NCBI GenBank assembly: GCA_044223975.1
Contig: JBGALI010000023.1
Location: 5,846 to 69,845 of the forward strand
Reading direction: 5' to 3'
Origin: CAZCPB01 sp044223975
GTDB taxonomy: Bacteria > Planctomycetota > Phycisphaerae > Phycisphaerales > UBA1924
Length of the DNA: 64,000 bases
The notes under the pieces were generated by a model that saw only the letters and a list, made by a program, of their open reading frames with translations, had not been told where the DNA came from and searched no databases. The position numbers and the translations under genes are program-made. How positions within the stretch are numbered: position 1 is the stretch's first letter; each line of letters starts with the position of its first letter. Below are positions 45,023 through 53,099 of this stretch, one piece after another.

Positions 45023-45059
45023 AAGCGTGTGACGAACCCCTGCCCGCGATGGCGGGCGT

Positions 45060-45743
45060 TCAACGCTCATCATGATCGCCCGCAGCCTCGACAATGGCCT
45101 GCCGCCAGCCGTCCGCCAACCCTTCCAGCGCCGTCAGTTCCGCCAGGTCTGTCGTCGCGTTGCGGCGGTAGAGGATGAACCTGTTGAACCGCGAGATCGT
45201 CCAGCGGAGATTCGGCCGCCGCAGAGTGAGAATCGAGTCGCCCGCCTGAAGTGTTCCCGGCGCGAGGACGCGGGCATACCAGCCGGTGCGCCCCGATTGC
45301 ATCATGACGCGACCAAGGCCGTTGTCGCTGAACCGAAGGCCGAGTTTGAAGCACGGCTGGCGCGGCTGGGTGACCTGAACCTCGGCCGTACCGATGCGGA
45401 ATGTGTCGCCGATGCAGACGCTGTCCTCGTCGAGCCCCGTGGTCGTGAGGTTTTCGCCGAACGCGCCGGCGATGAGCAGCCGCTCGTGGCGCGGCGCATC
45501 GCTGATCCACCGGGGATAGTGCTCGGCGGGGTAGAAGTACACGGCCTTATCGGGGCCCCCGTGGACGGTCAGATCGGCCTGCTCGTCGCCATGAAGCCCG
45601 AGCGGAGCAACATGGATTGGGCCAGGCACGGCGCACTTCACGAAGCCGCTCGGGACGCGCTGCGGGCCAAGGGGCGCGATCCGCCCGACCTGGACCGACG
45701 CGACCGTCGGCAGTTCTTGGTGGGCGGCCTGCTGCATGATCAC
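45060..45743 (-). CDS. MOSC-domain protein (YiiM-like)
   Basis: 227 residues from 45743; an ATG at 45737 is equally possible. The MOSC core is clear: GLHGDEQADLTVHGGPDKAV, AFGENLTTTGLDEDSVCIGD, and TQPRQPCFKLGLRF with the conserved Cys. Relatives transfer or remove sulfur or act on N-hydroxylated compounds together with the molybdenum cofactor. The final 60 residues are the YiiM C-terminal helical part. No moa or xanthine dehydrogenase genes nearby. Confidence 0.85.
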   Translation of the reverse strand: MIMQQAAHQELPTVASVQVGRIAPLGPQRVPSGFVKCAVPGPIHVAPLGLHGDEQADLTVHGGPDKAVYFYPAEHYPRWISDAPRHERLLIAGAFGENLTTTGLDEDSVCIGDTFRIGTAEVQVTQPRQPCFKLGLRFSDNGLGRVMMQSGRTGWYARVLAPGTLQAGDSILTLRRPNLRWTISRFNRFILYRRNATTDLAELTALEGLADGWRQAIVEAAGDHDER

Positions 45744-45832
45744 ACCTCCGGCGCGATTGTTGACCCGCCGGGGCCGCTGCGAGTATCGCCACCCGATGGA
45801 TCACGAGGCGCGGCGGCCGCCGAGGCATGCCC

Positions 45833-45863
45833 GAGCCTCGCCTTCAACCGCGGAGCGGGGCTC
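45833..45863 (+). repeat. 31-bp palindromic repeat, copy 3
   Basis: Begins GAGCCTCGCC, ends GGAGCGGGGCTC. Lies between the MOSC gene start and the KOW gene stop. Confidence 0.8.
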
Positions 45864-45902
45864 AGGGCTGCGGGGGAGGGGCTGACCACGCCACCCGCCT
45901 GT

Positions 45903-46430
45903 TCACTGTTGAGGTGGTGTCGGGAGTGTGCGTGAGACAAGCAGGAGTTGGTGACCACCGAAGACATCCCTGTACGCGGCCTTTGCCTCTTCGCCCAGCT
46001 CCACGCAAACCGCGTTCTCTCGCCACGAATCGTACACGCGGGCAACGCGGTCCTTGAATGGACCGCTGATCACCTGCACGGTGTCACCGATCTGGAACGG
46101 CCCCCCGTTGGCGATCGTGCGACCGTAATAAATCGGGCCGAGCACGAGCCAGCCAACCAGCGCCGCGCCCAGCACTCCGGCCATCCAACTCACAATCGCC
46201 ACGACAACTGCCCACAGGGCGGCAGGCCAATTCACGATGGTTCCGGGCGCGATCTCGGCGGATCGAAGGACCACCCACGCGACGCCAAGCGGCACGATGA
46301 GAAACCAAAGCCGCATCGGCCAGTCACCGGCGAAGAACGATTGCACAAGGGTTGGCTTGACCACCCGGGTCCCCGTAGTCGTCACGAGTGCATGGTAACG
46401 CCATGCTGGTGGCGTTGACTCTCGAGCCAC
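45903..46430 (-). CDS. Membrane protein with KOW-like domain
   Basis: 175 residues if GTG 46430 is the start; a second GTG at 46385 gives 160 residues. Two helices (about 37-55 and 75-100) precede FQIGDTVQVISGPFKDRVAR, which has the KOW/SH3 pattern of NusG and some ribosomal proteins. The C-terminal part is likely cytoplasmic. No NGN domain. A role in transcription or envelope cannot be assigned. Upstream lie three copies of CACTGACTTGG. Confidence 0.55.
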   Translation of the reverse strand: MARESTPPAWRYHALVTTTGTRVVKPTLVQSFFAGDWPMRLWFLIVPLGVAWVVLRSAEIAPGTIVNWPAALWAVVVAIVSWMAGVLGAALVGWLVLGPIYYGRTIANGGPFQIGDTVQVISGPFKDRVARVYDSWRENAVCVELGEEAKAAYRDVFGGHQLLLVSRTLPTPPQQ

Positions 46431-46518
46431 TGACTTGGCGGTTCCTCCGCATAGTCAGTGTCTTCGGACATCCCCGTGCGCCCGGCACTGACTTGGCCCG
46501 AAGTGGTCCAAGTCAGTG
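46428..46518. repeat. Three copies of CACTGACTTGG
   Basis: Direct copies at 46428-46438 and 46486-46496 and an inverted copy at 46508-46518. The last two make a perfect 11-bp stem with an 11-base loop. Located between the KOW gene start and the array paralogue at 46529. Confidence 0.7.
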
Positions 46519-46528
46519 GCACGGCCTC

Positions 46529-47080
46529 TCACGCCCCCGCCTCCGGCCCACACTCGGGGCACGGCGCGCCCGCCGCAAGCCCGGCACTCGCGTGGTCAGT
46601 CAGAGCACTGACCGCACCACCCGCCGCTCCGCACTCCGGGCACACCGCGCCCGCGGCAAGCCCGGCCCGGTCGTAGCCGCACTTCAGGCACGCGCCCTCG
46701 CGGACGCGGCGGAGGTATTTCGCATCCGCCCGCCATGCCGCGGCGGTGGCGAGGAGAGAGAGGAGAGTCGGGAGCCAGAAGGGAAGCAAGAGGACTCTGT
46801 AACCGTTCCCCCCAAATCCTTTGAGCCACCACCTCAATGGAACATCGTTGCGATGTGCTGTCACAACGCCATGCTTCAGCAGGGACCGGCCGAGGGAAGA
46901 CTCACGAAAAGCCAACTGGCCCGCTTGCGCCCACACGCCTTCGTCATCGGGGGCAGTCCAGATCAGCGCCCACCGAGCGCTGGCGATCCACACCATCACC
47001 AGAAGCACGGTGAGAACAGCCCCGCAGCACTTCACCGTCTTGCGGACCGCTCGCCTCAACGTTGCTCGCCTCGTGCCCAC
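46529..47080 (-). CDS. Array paralogue H, with a duplicated half ribbon
   Basis: 183 residues. Same ends as the tandem array: basic N-terminus, helix TVLLVMVWIASA, then a variable ectodomain (about 40-103) with the shared LRWW motif, helix LLSLLATAAAWRADAKYL, ribbon CLKCGYDRAGLAAGAVCPECG. A further SAGLAAGAPCPECG follows, a duplicated half ribbon, giving a longer C-terminus. A 9-base spacer to the fragment at 47090 matches the spacing of the array, so it is a detached member. Confidence 0.7.
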   Translation of the reverse strand: MGTRRATLRRAVRKTVKCCGAVLTVLLVMVWIASARWALIWTAPDDEGVWAQAGQLAFRESSLGRSLLKHGVVTAHRNDVPLRWWLKGFGGNGYRVLLLPFWLPTLLSLLATAAAWRADAKYLRRVREGACLKCGYDRAGLAAGAVCPECGAAGGAVSALTDHASAGLAAGAPCPECGPEAGA

Positions 47081-47089
47081 CCGCGCAGT

Positions 47090-47145
47090 CTACCGCGCCC
47101 CCGCCGCCGCCCCGCACTCAGGGCACACCCGGTCATAGCCGAACG
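47090..47145 (-). pseudogene. Fragment of an array paralogue
   Basis: Reads FGYDRVCPECGAAAGAR then a stop at 47090, the C-terminal end of a ribbon with about six residues missing between R and V. It lies 9 bases upstream of H, exactly the array spacing, and no frame leads into it. Confidence 0.6.
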
Positions 47146-47317
47146 ATGAGTACGCGCCCACCTCAGTACCCCGCCGTCCGCGTCATCTACGAGCTCAAGC
47201 GGCGGCGAGGATCATCGTACGGCCTCGTTTCCCGGCAAATGGCGTCTCCCAGGAGTGAGGAACCGCTAGCGACGTTGGCGCGTCTGATTCTACCGTGCGG
47301 GAAATTGGGAGATGCGC

Positions 47318-48481
47318 ATGGACCTTCAGGCCGTCGTGACTCTGGTCAGATGCCTCGCGCTCGCGGCGGCCGTTGGTGTAGCCCACGCCCGACCGCAACT
47401 TGCGACCCCGGCGCTGCCGACCGGAGGCGGGGCCGAAGACCTGTCGGCTCTGACCTTGGACGAGTTGATCAGGCGGTTGCCGCCGGCTGGCGAGGAGATG
47501 TCTCGAGATCGGGTCAATGGCGGATTGACGAAGGATCTGGTGTCTGCCGAGATGGGCGGACGACTGGACGCCGGTGTCATCCTGACGGACCAGCAGTGGC
47601 GCGAGGCGCTGATCTTGGCCGGGGTAATCCGTTTCCACGCCCGATGGCCCAAGGACGAGGACTACCGCATCTCCTTGACGGTTCCGCGTTGGCTCAGGGT
47701 CGCACAGATCAGGCTCAGTCCCCAGGTGCAGGGCATGACCTCCACCAGTGTCGGCGAGCTGTCCGTCCCCATCAGCGGGACGTATGCGATGATCGACGCA
47801 CGGGACGCGCGCCAGGGTCGAAAGCTCGGCAAGGTGCCTCCGGGGACATCGAAAATCATCTTTGATGTCGAAGTGGAGAGGGGTCGCTCAGACCCGTTTG
47901 GGATTGAAGAACGCGGGCCACCGCCCGGCGTTCTCTGGAAGGGAACCGTCACAGTACCCGTCGAACTCGTCGAGACGTTTGATCAGATTGCCGACGCCGT
48001 AACGAACGAAGAGATGGAGAGAGCCGTGCGTGACGCCGTCGGCGCCGGGCTGCGCGAGTGGGGCGACGAGCCGCGCCCCATTCCGTTCTTGGTGATCGAT
48101 CCGGACTGCGCGCAGTTCCCAATCCTCGAAACGACAGGGCTAGACCTCAGAGTCGAAGTGCTTCGGGACGGCGCGGTCCTCTCGGAGTCCTGGCTCGTGG
48201 CGACGGACGCGGACTCTCTCGGGCTACTCGGCTCAATCAGCAAGGGTCGTCACAGGTTCTACGGCTCCACCAACCTGAAGCTCGACGGCGACACCTCGGG
48301 CGCGGATCGGTGGGTTCTTCGGTTGACAGGCCAGTCGGACCACATCCGGGGTCTTTGGGAGGCCAGGCAGCGCTGGAGTGGAGTGATCGAAATCCCTTGG
48401 ACAGAGGCCGTGAAGCACGAGGCCGAGCGCGTCGGACCCGCCGGACGCGGGCCGGAGATGAGTACGCCGTATTGGAAATGA
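47318..48481 (+). CDS. Exported hypothetical protein
   Basis: 387 residues from ATG 47318 (a second ATG at 47312 adds two). A signal peptide (VVTLVRCLALAAAVGVAHA) is followed by a large soluble domain with no TM. Moderate GC. No family recognised. A helical segment (LTLDELIRRLPPAGEEMSRD) precedes beta-rich parts. The 31-bp repeat lies 40 bases after the stop. Confidence 0.6.
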   Translation: MDLQAVVTLVRCLALAAAVGVAHARPQLATPALPTGGGAEDLSALTLDELIRRLPPAGEEMSRDRVNGGLTKDLVSAEMGGRLDAGVILTDQQWREALILAGVIRFHARWPKDEDYRISLTVPRWLRVAQIRLSPQVQGMTSTSVGELSVPISGTYAMIDARDARQGRKLGKVPPGTSKIIFDVEVERGRSDPFGIEERGPPPGVLWKGTVTVPVELVETFDQIADAVTNEEMERAVRDAVGAGLREWGDEPRPIPFLVIDPDCAQFPILETTGLDLRVEVLRDGAVLSESWLVATDADSLGLLGSISKGRHRFYGSTNLKLDGDTSGADRWVLRLTGQSDHIRGLWEARQRWSGVIEIPWTEAVKHEAERVGPAGRGPEMSTPYWK

Positions 48482-48521
48482 AGGCCACCGCCTCCCCGGC
48501 AATTCCTCAGGCTGCATCCCC

Positions 48522-48551
48522 GAGCCCCGCCTTCTGCCACGGAGCGGGGCT
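48522..48551 (+). repeat. 31-bp palindromic repeat, copy 4
   Basis: Begins GAGCCCCGCC and ends GGAGCGGGGCT; the last base of the usual right arm is altered. Lies 40 bases after the stop at 48481. Confidence 0.75.
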
Positions 48552-48598
48552 GAGGACTGCGGCGGTTGGGGAAGCCGACGGCGCGGTACGCTGGGGGG

Positions 48599-49135
48599 AT
48601 GACACTGCGGCCCTTGCTAACCCCCGCCCGGCGGCGGCGCCGGAGAATCGTGTGGACCGCCGCAACGGTTTTTATGGCGGGGGTGTGGGTGGAGAGTTCG
48701 ATGTGTGCGCTGCTGTGGCAAGGCAACAATACCCGGAGCAGTGTGGGCAATGGTGCGGTCTGCTGGAGTTGGGTGCGGGATGCAGTGCCAGGGGATTTCA
48801 CTCCAGGGCCACACCTTTTTTCGCTCTCGGAAACACAACAGTTTTCGGGTGGGCACGCATGGGACCTTTGGAGGCGCGGCCTCCTGCCCCAGTTCGTTTG
48901 CCCCGATGAGGAAGTTTGGTGTTCCTTACCCTTGTGGGTCTTCCTGATCCCAATGCTCATCCCCACGACGCGGGCATGGCTCGCGCGAGCGATCGGCCCG
49001 GGGGCATGTTCACGCTGCGGCTATGACCGCGCGGGGCTCTCGGCCACCGCCGCCTGCCCCGAATGCGGTGCCGCCCCGCCCGCCGCCCCACACTCCGGGC
49101 ACACCGCGCCCGCCGCAAGCCCGGCCCGGTCGTAG
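48599..49135 (+). CDS. Divergent array paralogue on the plus strand
   Basis: 178 residues from ATG 48599. Same plan: basic N-terminus, helix IVWTAATVFMAGVW, ectodomain (30-100) with several Trp, helix LPLWVFLIPMLIP, and the ribbon CSRCGYDRAGLSATAACPECG. Its own stop after the ribbon is lost: the frame runs into an antisense ribbon fragment (49066-49140) and ends in HSGHTAPAASPARS. The C-terminal 20 residues are therefore the reverse-strand reading of another paralogue. Confidence 0.6.
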   Translation: MTLRPLLTPARRRRRRIVWTAATVFMAGVWVESSMCALLWQGNNTRSSVGNGAVCWSWVRDAVPGDFTPGPHLFSLSETQQFSGGHAWDLWRRGLLPQFVCPDEEVWCSLPLWVFLIPMLIPTTRAWLARAIGPGACSRCGYDRAGLSATAACPECGAAPPAAPHSGHTAPAASPARS

Positions 49136-49140
49136 CCGCA
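49066..49140 (-). pseudogene. Antisense zinc-ribbon fragment
   Basis: Minus strand reads CGYDRAGLAAGAVCPECGAA then runs on without a start. It is the C-terminal ribbon of an array gene whose body is gone, lying head-on against the ribbon of the gene at 48599. Confidence 0.6.
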
Positions 49141-49307
49141 CGCGCGGGCGAGCGCCACGGGGATGCGTTCGCTGATGCCAGAGAGGGCTAGCCGCCCTCT
49201 CCGGCACCTCTCCGGCGGAAGGGGAGCGGATCGTGCGCGTGTACACGGACTGCGTTTGTGTTCCGCGCTTCGGCTATTCTAATGCCAACGCAGCAAGAGG
49301 CCAATGG

Positions 49308-49547
49308 ATGGTGCAGATACCGAAACACCTACGTGACGTACTCCGAGAGGTCTTGACCACGCATCAACCGTCGATGCTGGCAGCACTCTCGTCGAGCGGG
49401 GAGTTATCGCTGAACTCTGAACAGCGAGAGGCGTTGTTTGATTCGCTGGCGCAGGAGTTTTGCGCGCGTGGACTGATGCCGGACGACGAGCCCAATGCTC
49501 GCGGTCTCGCCTTAGAGGAACTCATGGACCTTCTCGGCAAGGCTTGA
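49308..49547 (+). CDS. Small helical hypothetical protein
   Basis: 79 residues from ATG 49308 with AAGAGG upstream; ATG 49304 is out of frame. Sequence is helical and acidic (LRDVLREVLTTHQPSMLAAL, then EQREALFDSLAQEFCA, RGLALEELMDLLGKA). No family recognised. It converges with array gene A at two bases. Confidence 0.55.
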   Translation: MVQIPKHLRDVLREVLTTHQPSMLAALSSSGELSLNSEQREALFDSLAQEFCARGLMPDDEPNARGLALEELMDLLGKA

Positions 49548-49548
49548 C

Positions 49549-50022
49549 TCACGCAATGCCGCACGCTCCACCGCACTCCGGGCACACCGCGCCCGCCGCA
49601 AGCCCGGCCCGGTCGTAGCCGCACGCGGCGCAAGACCCCACGCGGGCGCGGCGGAGGTATTTCGCGTCCGCCCTCCATGCCGCGGCGGTGGCGAGGAGAG
49701 AGAGGAGGACGGCCGGCCAGAGGGGGATGGCCATGAAACGCCCCTTGTTGAAGACTCCACTGCCGAACCGCCAGTTAAGGCTGGGCTCGTGCGCCCCGCC
49801 GCTGAAAACACCAGATGAAAAGCTTGGTGGTGCGCTGGGGTCGTAGATGCCTCCCACGATGCCTGATGACACATACATCTCAAGCGAGTATTGGTTCGAC
49901 CAACCAATCTCCAACCACCCGCTCCCAATCCACACCACCACCAGAAGCACGGTGAGCCCCGCGCCGCCCCATTTCACCGATTTGCGGACTCTTCGCTTCA
50001 TCGTGTCGCGCGTGCTTCCCAC
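49549..50022 (-). CDS. Array paralogue A
   Basis: 157 residues from GTG 50022. Conserved N-terminal block (about 1-36, with VKWGGAGLTVLLVVVWIGSG), variable ectodomain (37-100) ending in the shared LNWRFGSG motif, helix PLWPAVLLSLLATAAAW, ribbon CAACGYDRAGLAAGAVCPECG and a CGIA end. The ectodomain has no useful match to its neighbours. Nine bases separate it from B. Last gene of the array. Confidence 0.75.
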   Translation of the reverse strand: MGSTRDTMKRRVRKSVKWGGAGLTVLLVVVWIGSGWLEIGWSNQYSLEMYVSSGIVGGIYDPSAPPSFSSGVFSGGAHEPSLNWRFGSGVFNKGRFMAIPLWPAVLLSLLATAAAWRADAKYLRRARVGSCAACGYDRAGLAAGAVCPECGGACGIA

Positions 50023-50031
50023 CCGCGCAGT

Positions 50032-50517
50032 CTACCGCGCCTCGGGCTGCTTCCCACACTCCGGGCACAATGATCCCGCCGCAAGCCCGGCCCGGTCGTA
50101 GCCGCACGCGGGGCACGCGCCCTCGCGGACGCGGCGGAGGTATTTCGCGTCCGCCCTCCATGCCGCGGCGGTGGCGAGGAGAGAGAGGAGCGCGGGGAGC
50201 CAGAGGGGGACTTGCCAATACCTATTGCCATTCACGACGCCCCAATCGAACCACCACCCCCACGGATAGCGCTCCGTCTCGATCGAGACTCGGTTGTAAC
50301 TGTTCGGATCCGCATCGAACAATGGCTCGCACACTACAATCCGGCCGCCCACTAAGAGCACCCCGCCATACGACATATTGGTCCAAGTCGCGCCCCGCCA
50401 CCCGCTCCCAATCCACACCACCAGCAGAAGCACGGTGAGACCAGCGCCGCCCCATTTCACCGTCTTGCGGACGGCTCTCTTGAGACGCGGATGTTTCCGG
50501 CTCGCGGGCATGGGCAA
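50032..50517 (-). CDS. Array paralogue B
   Basis: 161 residues from ATG 50517. The N-terminus (ASRKHPRLKRAVRKTVKWGG) shares its KHP motif with G rather than with its neighbours, so it is a mosaic. Ectodomain (about 41-103) contains GGRIVVCEP and the shared PWGWWFDWG. Helix LLSLLATAAAWRADAKY, ribbon CPACGYDRAGLAAGSLCPECG, end KQPEAR. The spacer to C is 21 bases instead of 9. Confidence 0.75.
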   Translation of the reverse strand: MPMPASRKHPRLKRAVRKTVKWGGAGLTVLLLVVWIGSGWRGATWTNMSYGGVLLVGGRIVVCEPLFDADPNSYNRVSIETERYPWGWWFDWGVVNGNRYWQVPLWLPALLSLLATAAAWRADAKYLRRVREGACPACGYDRAGLAAGSLCPECGKQPEAR

Positions 50518-50538
50518 CTGTAGAGCCGTGGCCCCTGT

Positions 50539-51030
50539 TCATTTGCTCGGGGCAACCCCGCACTCCGGGCACAATGATCCCGCCGCAAGCCCGGCCCGGT
50601 CGTAGCCGCACGCGGGGCAATGTCCCTCGCGGACGCGGCGGAGGTATTTCGCGTCCGCCCGCCATGCCGCGGCGGTGGCGAGGAGAGAGAGGAGGGCGGG
50701 GAGCCAGAGGGGGACACGGAACGAAGCTGCAAACGAACTATTCTGCTTAGCAATCCACCAATCGAGGCCCGGATGCTGCGCGGCAACCCAAGACCAACCC
50801 GGGTCTGGCAATAGACTCGTGTTTGTCATATACGCCTGGGCCGAATCCTGTATGTGAACCGACAGGACACCTCGCTCCAGGAATTCGTAATTGTCGGGAA
50901 GCGCCCATCGGGTCACGAAAAGCCACGCGCTCCCAATCCACACCACCACCAGAAGCACCGTGAGCACCGCCCCGCCCCACTTCACCGTCTTGCGGACCCC
51001 TCGCTTCAGCGTGTCGCGCATGCTTCCCAC
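50539..51030 (-). CDS. Array paralogue C
   Basis: 163 residues from GTG 51030 (ATG at codon 4 possible). Conserved N-terminus, variable ectodomain (about 37-105) with GLDWW, helix and ribbon as the others (CPACGYDRAGLAAGSLCPECG) but a different C-terminal end, VAPSK. The ectodomain is Asn/Ser-rich and quite unlike B and D. Confidence 0.75.
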   Translation of the reverse strand: MGSMRDTLKRGVRKTVKWGGAVLTVLLVVVWIGSAWLFVTRWALPDNYEFLERGVLSVHIQDSAQAYMTNTSLLPDPGWSWVAAQHPGLDWWIAKQNSSFAASFRVPLWLPALLSLLATAAAWRADAKYLRRVREGHCPACGYDRAGLAAGSLCPECGVAPSK

Positions 51031-51039
51031 CCGCGCAGT

Positions 51040-51534
51040 CTACCGCGCCTCGGGCTGCTTCCCACACTCCGGGCACAATGATCCCGCCGCAAGCCCGGCG
51101 CGGTCGTAGCCGCACGCGGGGCACGCGCCCTCGCGGACGCGGCGGAGGTATTTCGCGTCCGCTCTCCATGCCGCGGCGGTGGCGAGGAGGGAGAGGAGGG
51201 GGAGGGGCCAGAGGGGGGCGGTGACGTACGTTCCTTGGGACCAACGCCCCGCTTCAAACCACCATCGCAAGCGAAACTGGTCTGGGGAAGGTGCGACCGC
51301 CCAGATAAAGGGTCCGAGCACCGAGAACTCAAACACACTCCCGCGGGGCATGGGTTCAGCAACCACCAACACTCCCTCGTCGATTGAGATGCCACCTTGG
51401 TCGTGGATGTCCCACGCGAGTCGCCACCGCCCGCTGCCGATCCACACCACCACCAGAAGCACCGTGAGCCCCGCCATACCCCATTTCACCATCTTGCGGA
51501 GTACTCGCTTCAGCTTGTCGCGCGTGCTTCCCAC
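51040..51534 (-). CDS. Array paralogue D
   Basis: 164 residues from GTG 51534. N-terminal block carries small changes (DKLKRVLRKMVKWGMAG). Ectodomain (about 37-107) with the shared RLRWWFEAG. C-terminal helix PLWPLPLLSLLATAAAW resembles that of G, not of C. Ribbon CPACGYDRAGLAAGSLCPECG, end KQPEAR. A further case of mosaic ends. Confidence 0.75.
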   Translation of the reverse strand: MGSTRDKLKRVLRKMVKWGMAGLTVLLVVVWIGSGRWRLAWDIHDQGGISIDEGVLVVAEPMPRGSVFEFSVLGPFIWAVAPSPDQFRLRWWFEAGRWSQGTYVTAPLWPLPLLSLLATAAAWRADAKYLRRVREGACPACGYDRAGLAAGSLCPECGKQPEAR

Positions 51535-51543
51535 CCGCGCAGT

Positions 51544-52008
51544 CTACCGCGCCTCGGGCTGCTTCCCACACTCCGGGCAGGCCGCGCCCGCCGCAAGCCC
51601 GGCCCGGTCGTAGCCGCACGCGGGGCACGCGCCCTCGCGGGCGCGGCGGAGGTATTTCGCGTCCGCTCTCCATGCCGCGGCGGTGGCGAGGAGAGAGAGG
51701 AGGGCGGGGAACCAGATAGGGATGATGATCTCTGGGCTGCGGTTCCAGGTGTACGCGAACCCCCATTGCCACGGGGAATTACAAGACTGGAACCAGAGAT
51801 GGGAGCTCGTGCCCTTCATGACGCCCGGGTTGAGGATGAGGAATTGGCCCGGCTTCGAGCCGGCAAAGCAACGGCCGGGAACGTACACGGTGACGGACCA
51901 CCACCCGCTCCCGATCCACGCCCCGACCAGAAGCACGGTGAGCCCCGCGCCGCCCCATTTCACCGTCTTACGGACTCCTCGCTTCAGCGTGTCGCGCATG
52001 CTTCCCAC
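51544..52008 (-). CDS. Array paralogue E
   Basis: 154 residues from GTG 52008 (ATG at codon 4 possible); the shortest member. Ectodomain (about 37-95) has two Cys (GRCFAG, FQSCNS), which might pair. Membrane helix begins PIWFPALLSLL. Ribbon CPACGYDRAGLAAGAACPECG, end KQPEAR. Confidence 0.75.
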   Translation of the reverse strand: MGSMRDTLKRGVRKTVKWGGAGLTVLLVGAWIGSGWWSVTVYVPGRCFAGSKPGQFLILNPGVMKGTSSHLWFQSCNSPWQWGFAYTWNRSPEIIIPIWFPALLSLLATAAAWRADAKYLRRAREGACPACGYDRAGLAAGAACPECGKQPEAR

Positions 52009-52017
52009 CCGCGCAGT

Positions 52018-52512
52018 CTACCGCTCCTCGGGCTGCTTCCCACACTCCGGGCACAATGATCCCGCCGCAAGCCCGGCCCGGTCGTAGCCGCACGCGGGGC
52101 ACCCGCCCTCGCGGACGCGGCGGAGGTATTTCGCGTCCGCCCGCCATGCCGCGGCGGTGGCGAGGAGAGAGAGGAGACAGGGGAGCCAGAGCGGAAGGTG
52201 GACAACGCGCACACCTGGGGCGGTCAGGGCATGGAACCACCAATGAAACGGTCCATCCACAGCGACCACCTCCCACGTATGAGCCAACCCCATCGCTTTC
52301 ATTTGCGCAAACACTTCCCTTTGGCGGTCATAGTCTGCCACGATGCACGAGCCATAGGCGATGGCCACGCGAATCGTGCCTTCGCTCGTCCACTCGACCT
52401 TCCATCGCGCGCTTGCAATCCACACCACCAAAAGGACCACCGAGAGCCCCGCCCCGCCCCATTTCACGGTCTTGCGGACTCTTCGCTTCAGCGTGTCGCG
52501 CGTGCTTCCCAC
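52018..52512 (-). CDS. Array paralogue F
   Basis: 164 residues from GTG 52512. Ectodomain (about 38-106) with GSCIVADY and the shared PFHWWFHAL. Helix PLWLPCLLSLLATAAAW, ribbon CPACGYDRAGLAAGSLCPECG, end KQPEER. Nine-base spacers on both sides. Confidence 0.75.
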   Translation of the reverse strand: MGSTRDTLKRRVRKTVKWGGAGLSVVLLVVWIASARWKVEWTSEGTIRVAIAYGSCIVADYDRQREVFAQMKAMGLAHTWEVVAVDGPFHWWFHALTAPGVRVVHLPLWLPCLLSLLATAAAWRADAKYLRRVREGGCPACGYDRAGLAAGSLCPECGKQPEER

Positions 52513-52521
52513 CCGCGCAGT

Positions 52522-53010
52522 CTACCGCGCCTCGGGCTGCTTGCCACACTCCGGGCACAATGATCCCGCCGCAAGCCCAGCCCGGTCGTAGCCGCACGCG
52601 GGGCACGCGCCCTCGCGGGCGCGGCGCATGTACTTCACGTCCGCTCTCCATGCCGCGGCCGTGGCGAGGAGCGAGAGGAGGGGGAGGGGCCACAGCGGAA
52701 GCACGTAGTCTCCATACTGTGTGGGCAGTTCCCATTCGACTGACCACTGCGGGGCGTCTTTTCCTCTGCTTTCCCAATGCCATTCCCACTCTGACATCCG
52801 GTGCCTGTCGAACATGCGCGCCGTGTAGAGGCGGCCACCCATTACGGAAGGCCCTTGGCCGAACTGTGAGAGCTCATAGACGCTTATCCACCCGCTCCCG
52901 ATCCACACCACCAGCAGAAGCACGGTGAGCCCAGCGCAGCCCCACTTCACCGTCCTTCGGACGGCTCTCCCAAGCCACGGATGCTTGCGGGTGGTAGGGG
53001 CGGTGGGCAC
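52522..53010 (-). CDS. Array paralogue G (first gene of the array)
   Basis: 162 residues from GTG 53010; the frame opens further to 53049. Its N-terminus (TTRKHPWLGRAVRRTVKWG) has the KHP motif shared with B. Ectodomain (about 42-105) is Trp- and Glu-rich (SEWEWHWESRGK). Helix PLWPLPLLSLLATAAAW, ribbon CPACGYDRAGLAAGSLCPECG, end KQPEAR. As the first gene it should follow the promoter; no convincing -35/-10 was found in 53011-53099. Confidence 0.75.
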   Translation of the reverse strand: MPTAPTTRKHPWLGRAVRRTVKWGCAGLTVLLLVVWIGSGWISVYELSQFGQGPSVMGGRLYTARMFDRHRMSEWEWHWESRGKDAPQWSVEWELPTQYGDYVLPLWPLPLLSLLATAAAWRADVKYMRRAREGACPACGYDRAGLAAGSLCPECGKQPEAR

Positions 53011-53099
53011 GCGAGAAGTGTAAAGCGGTGCAGCAGCCCACGCGCTCAAGCAGGGGCCTTGACCACGCTACCCGCCGCCGCGGCTTGTACCATTGGCGG

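Noticed and set aside
50070..52928. Plus-strand frames ending in AASPARS, repeated through the array
   Set aside because: They are the antisense of the ribbon ends of the paralogues and repeat only because the array does.
49549..53010. CRISPR or VNTR reading of the array
   Set aside because: The period is about 500 bases with genes of full length and a different centre in each; no short direct repeats and spacers.
49549..53010. Diversity-generating retroelement as the source of variation
   Set aside because: No reverse transcriptase or template repeat was found in the window, and the variable parts differ by more than adenine sites.
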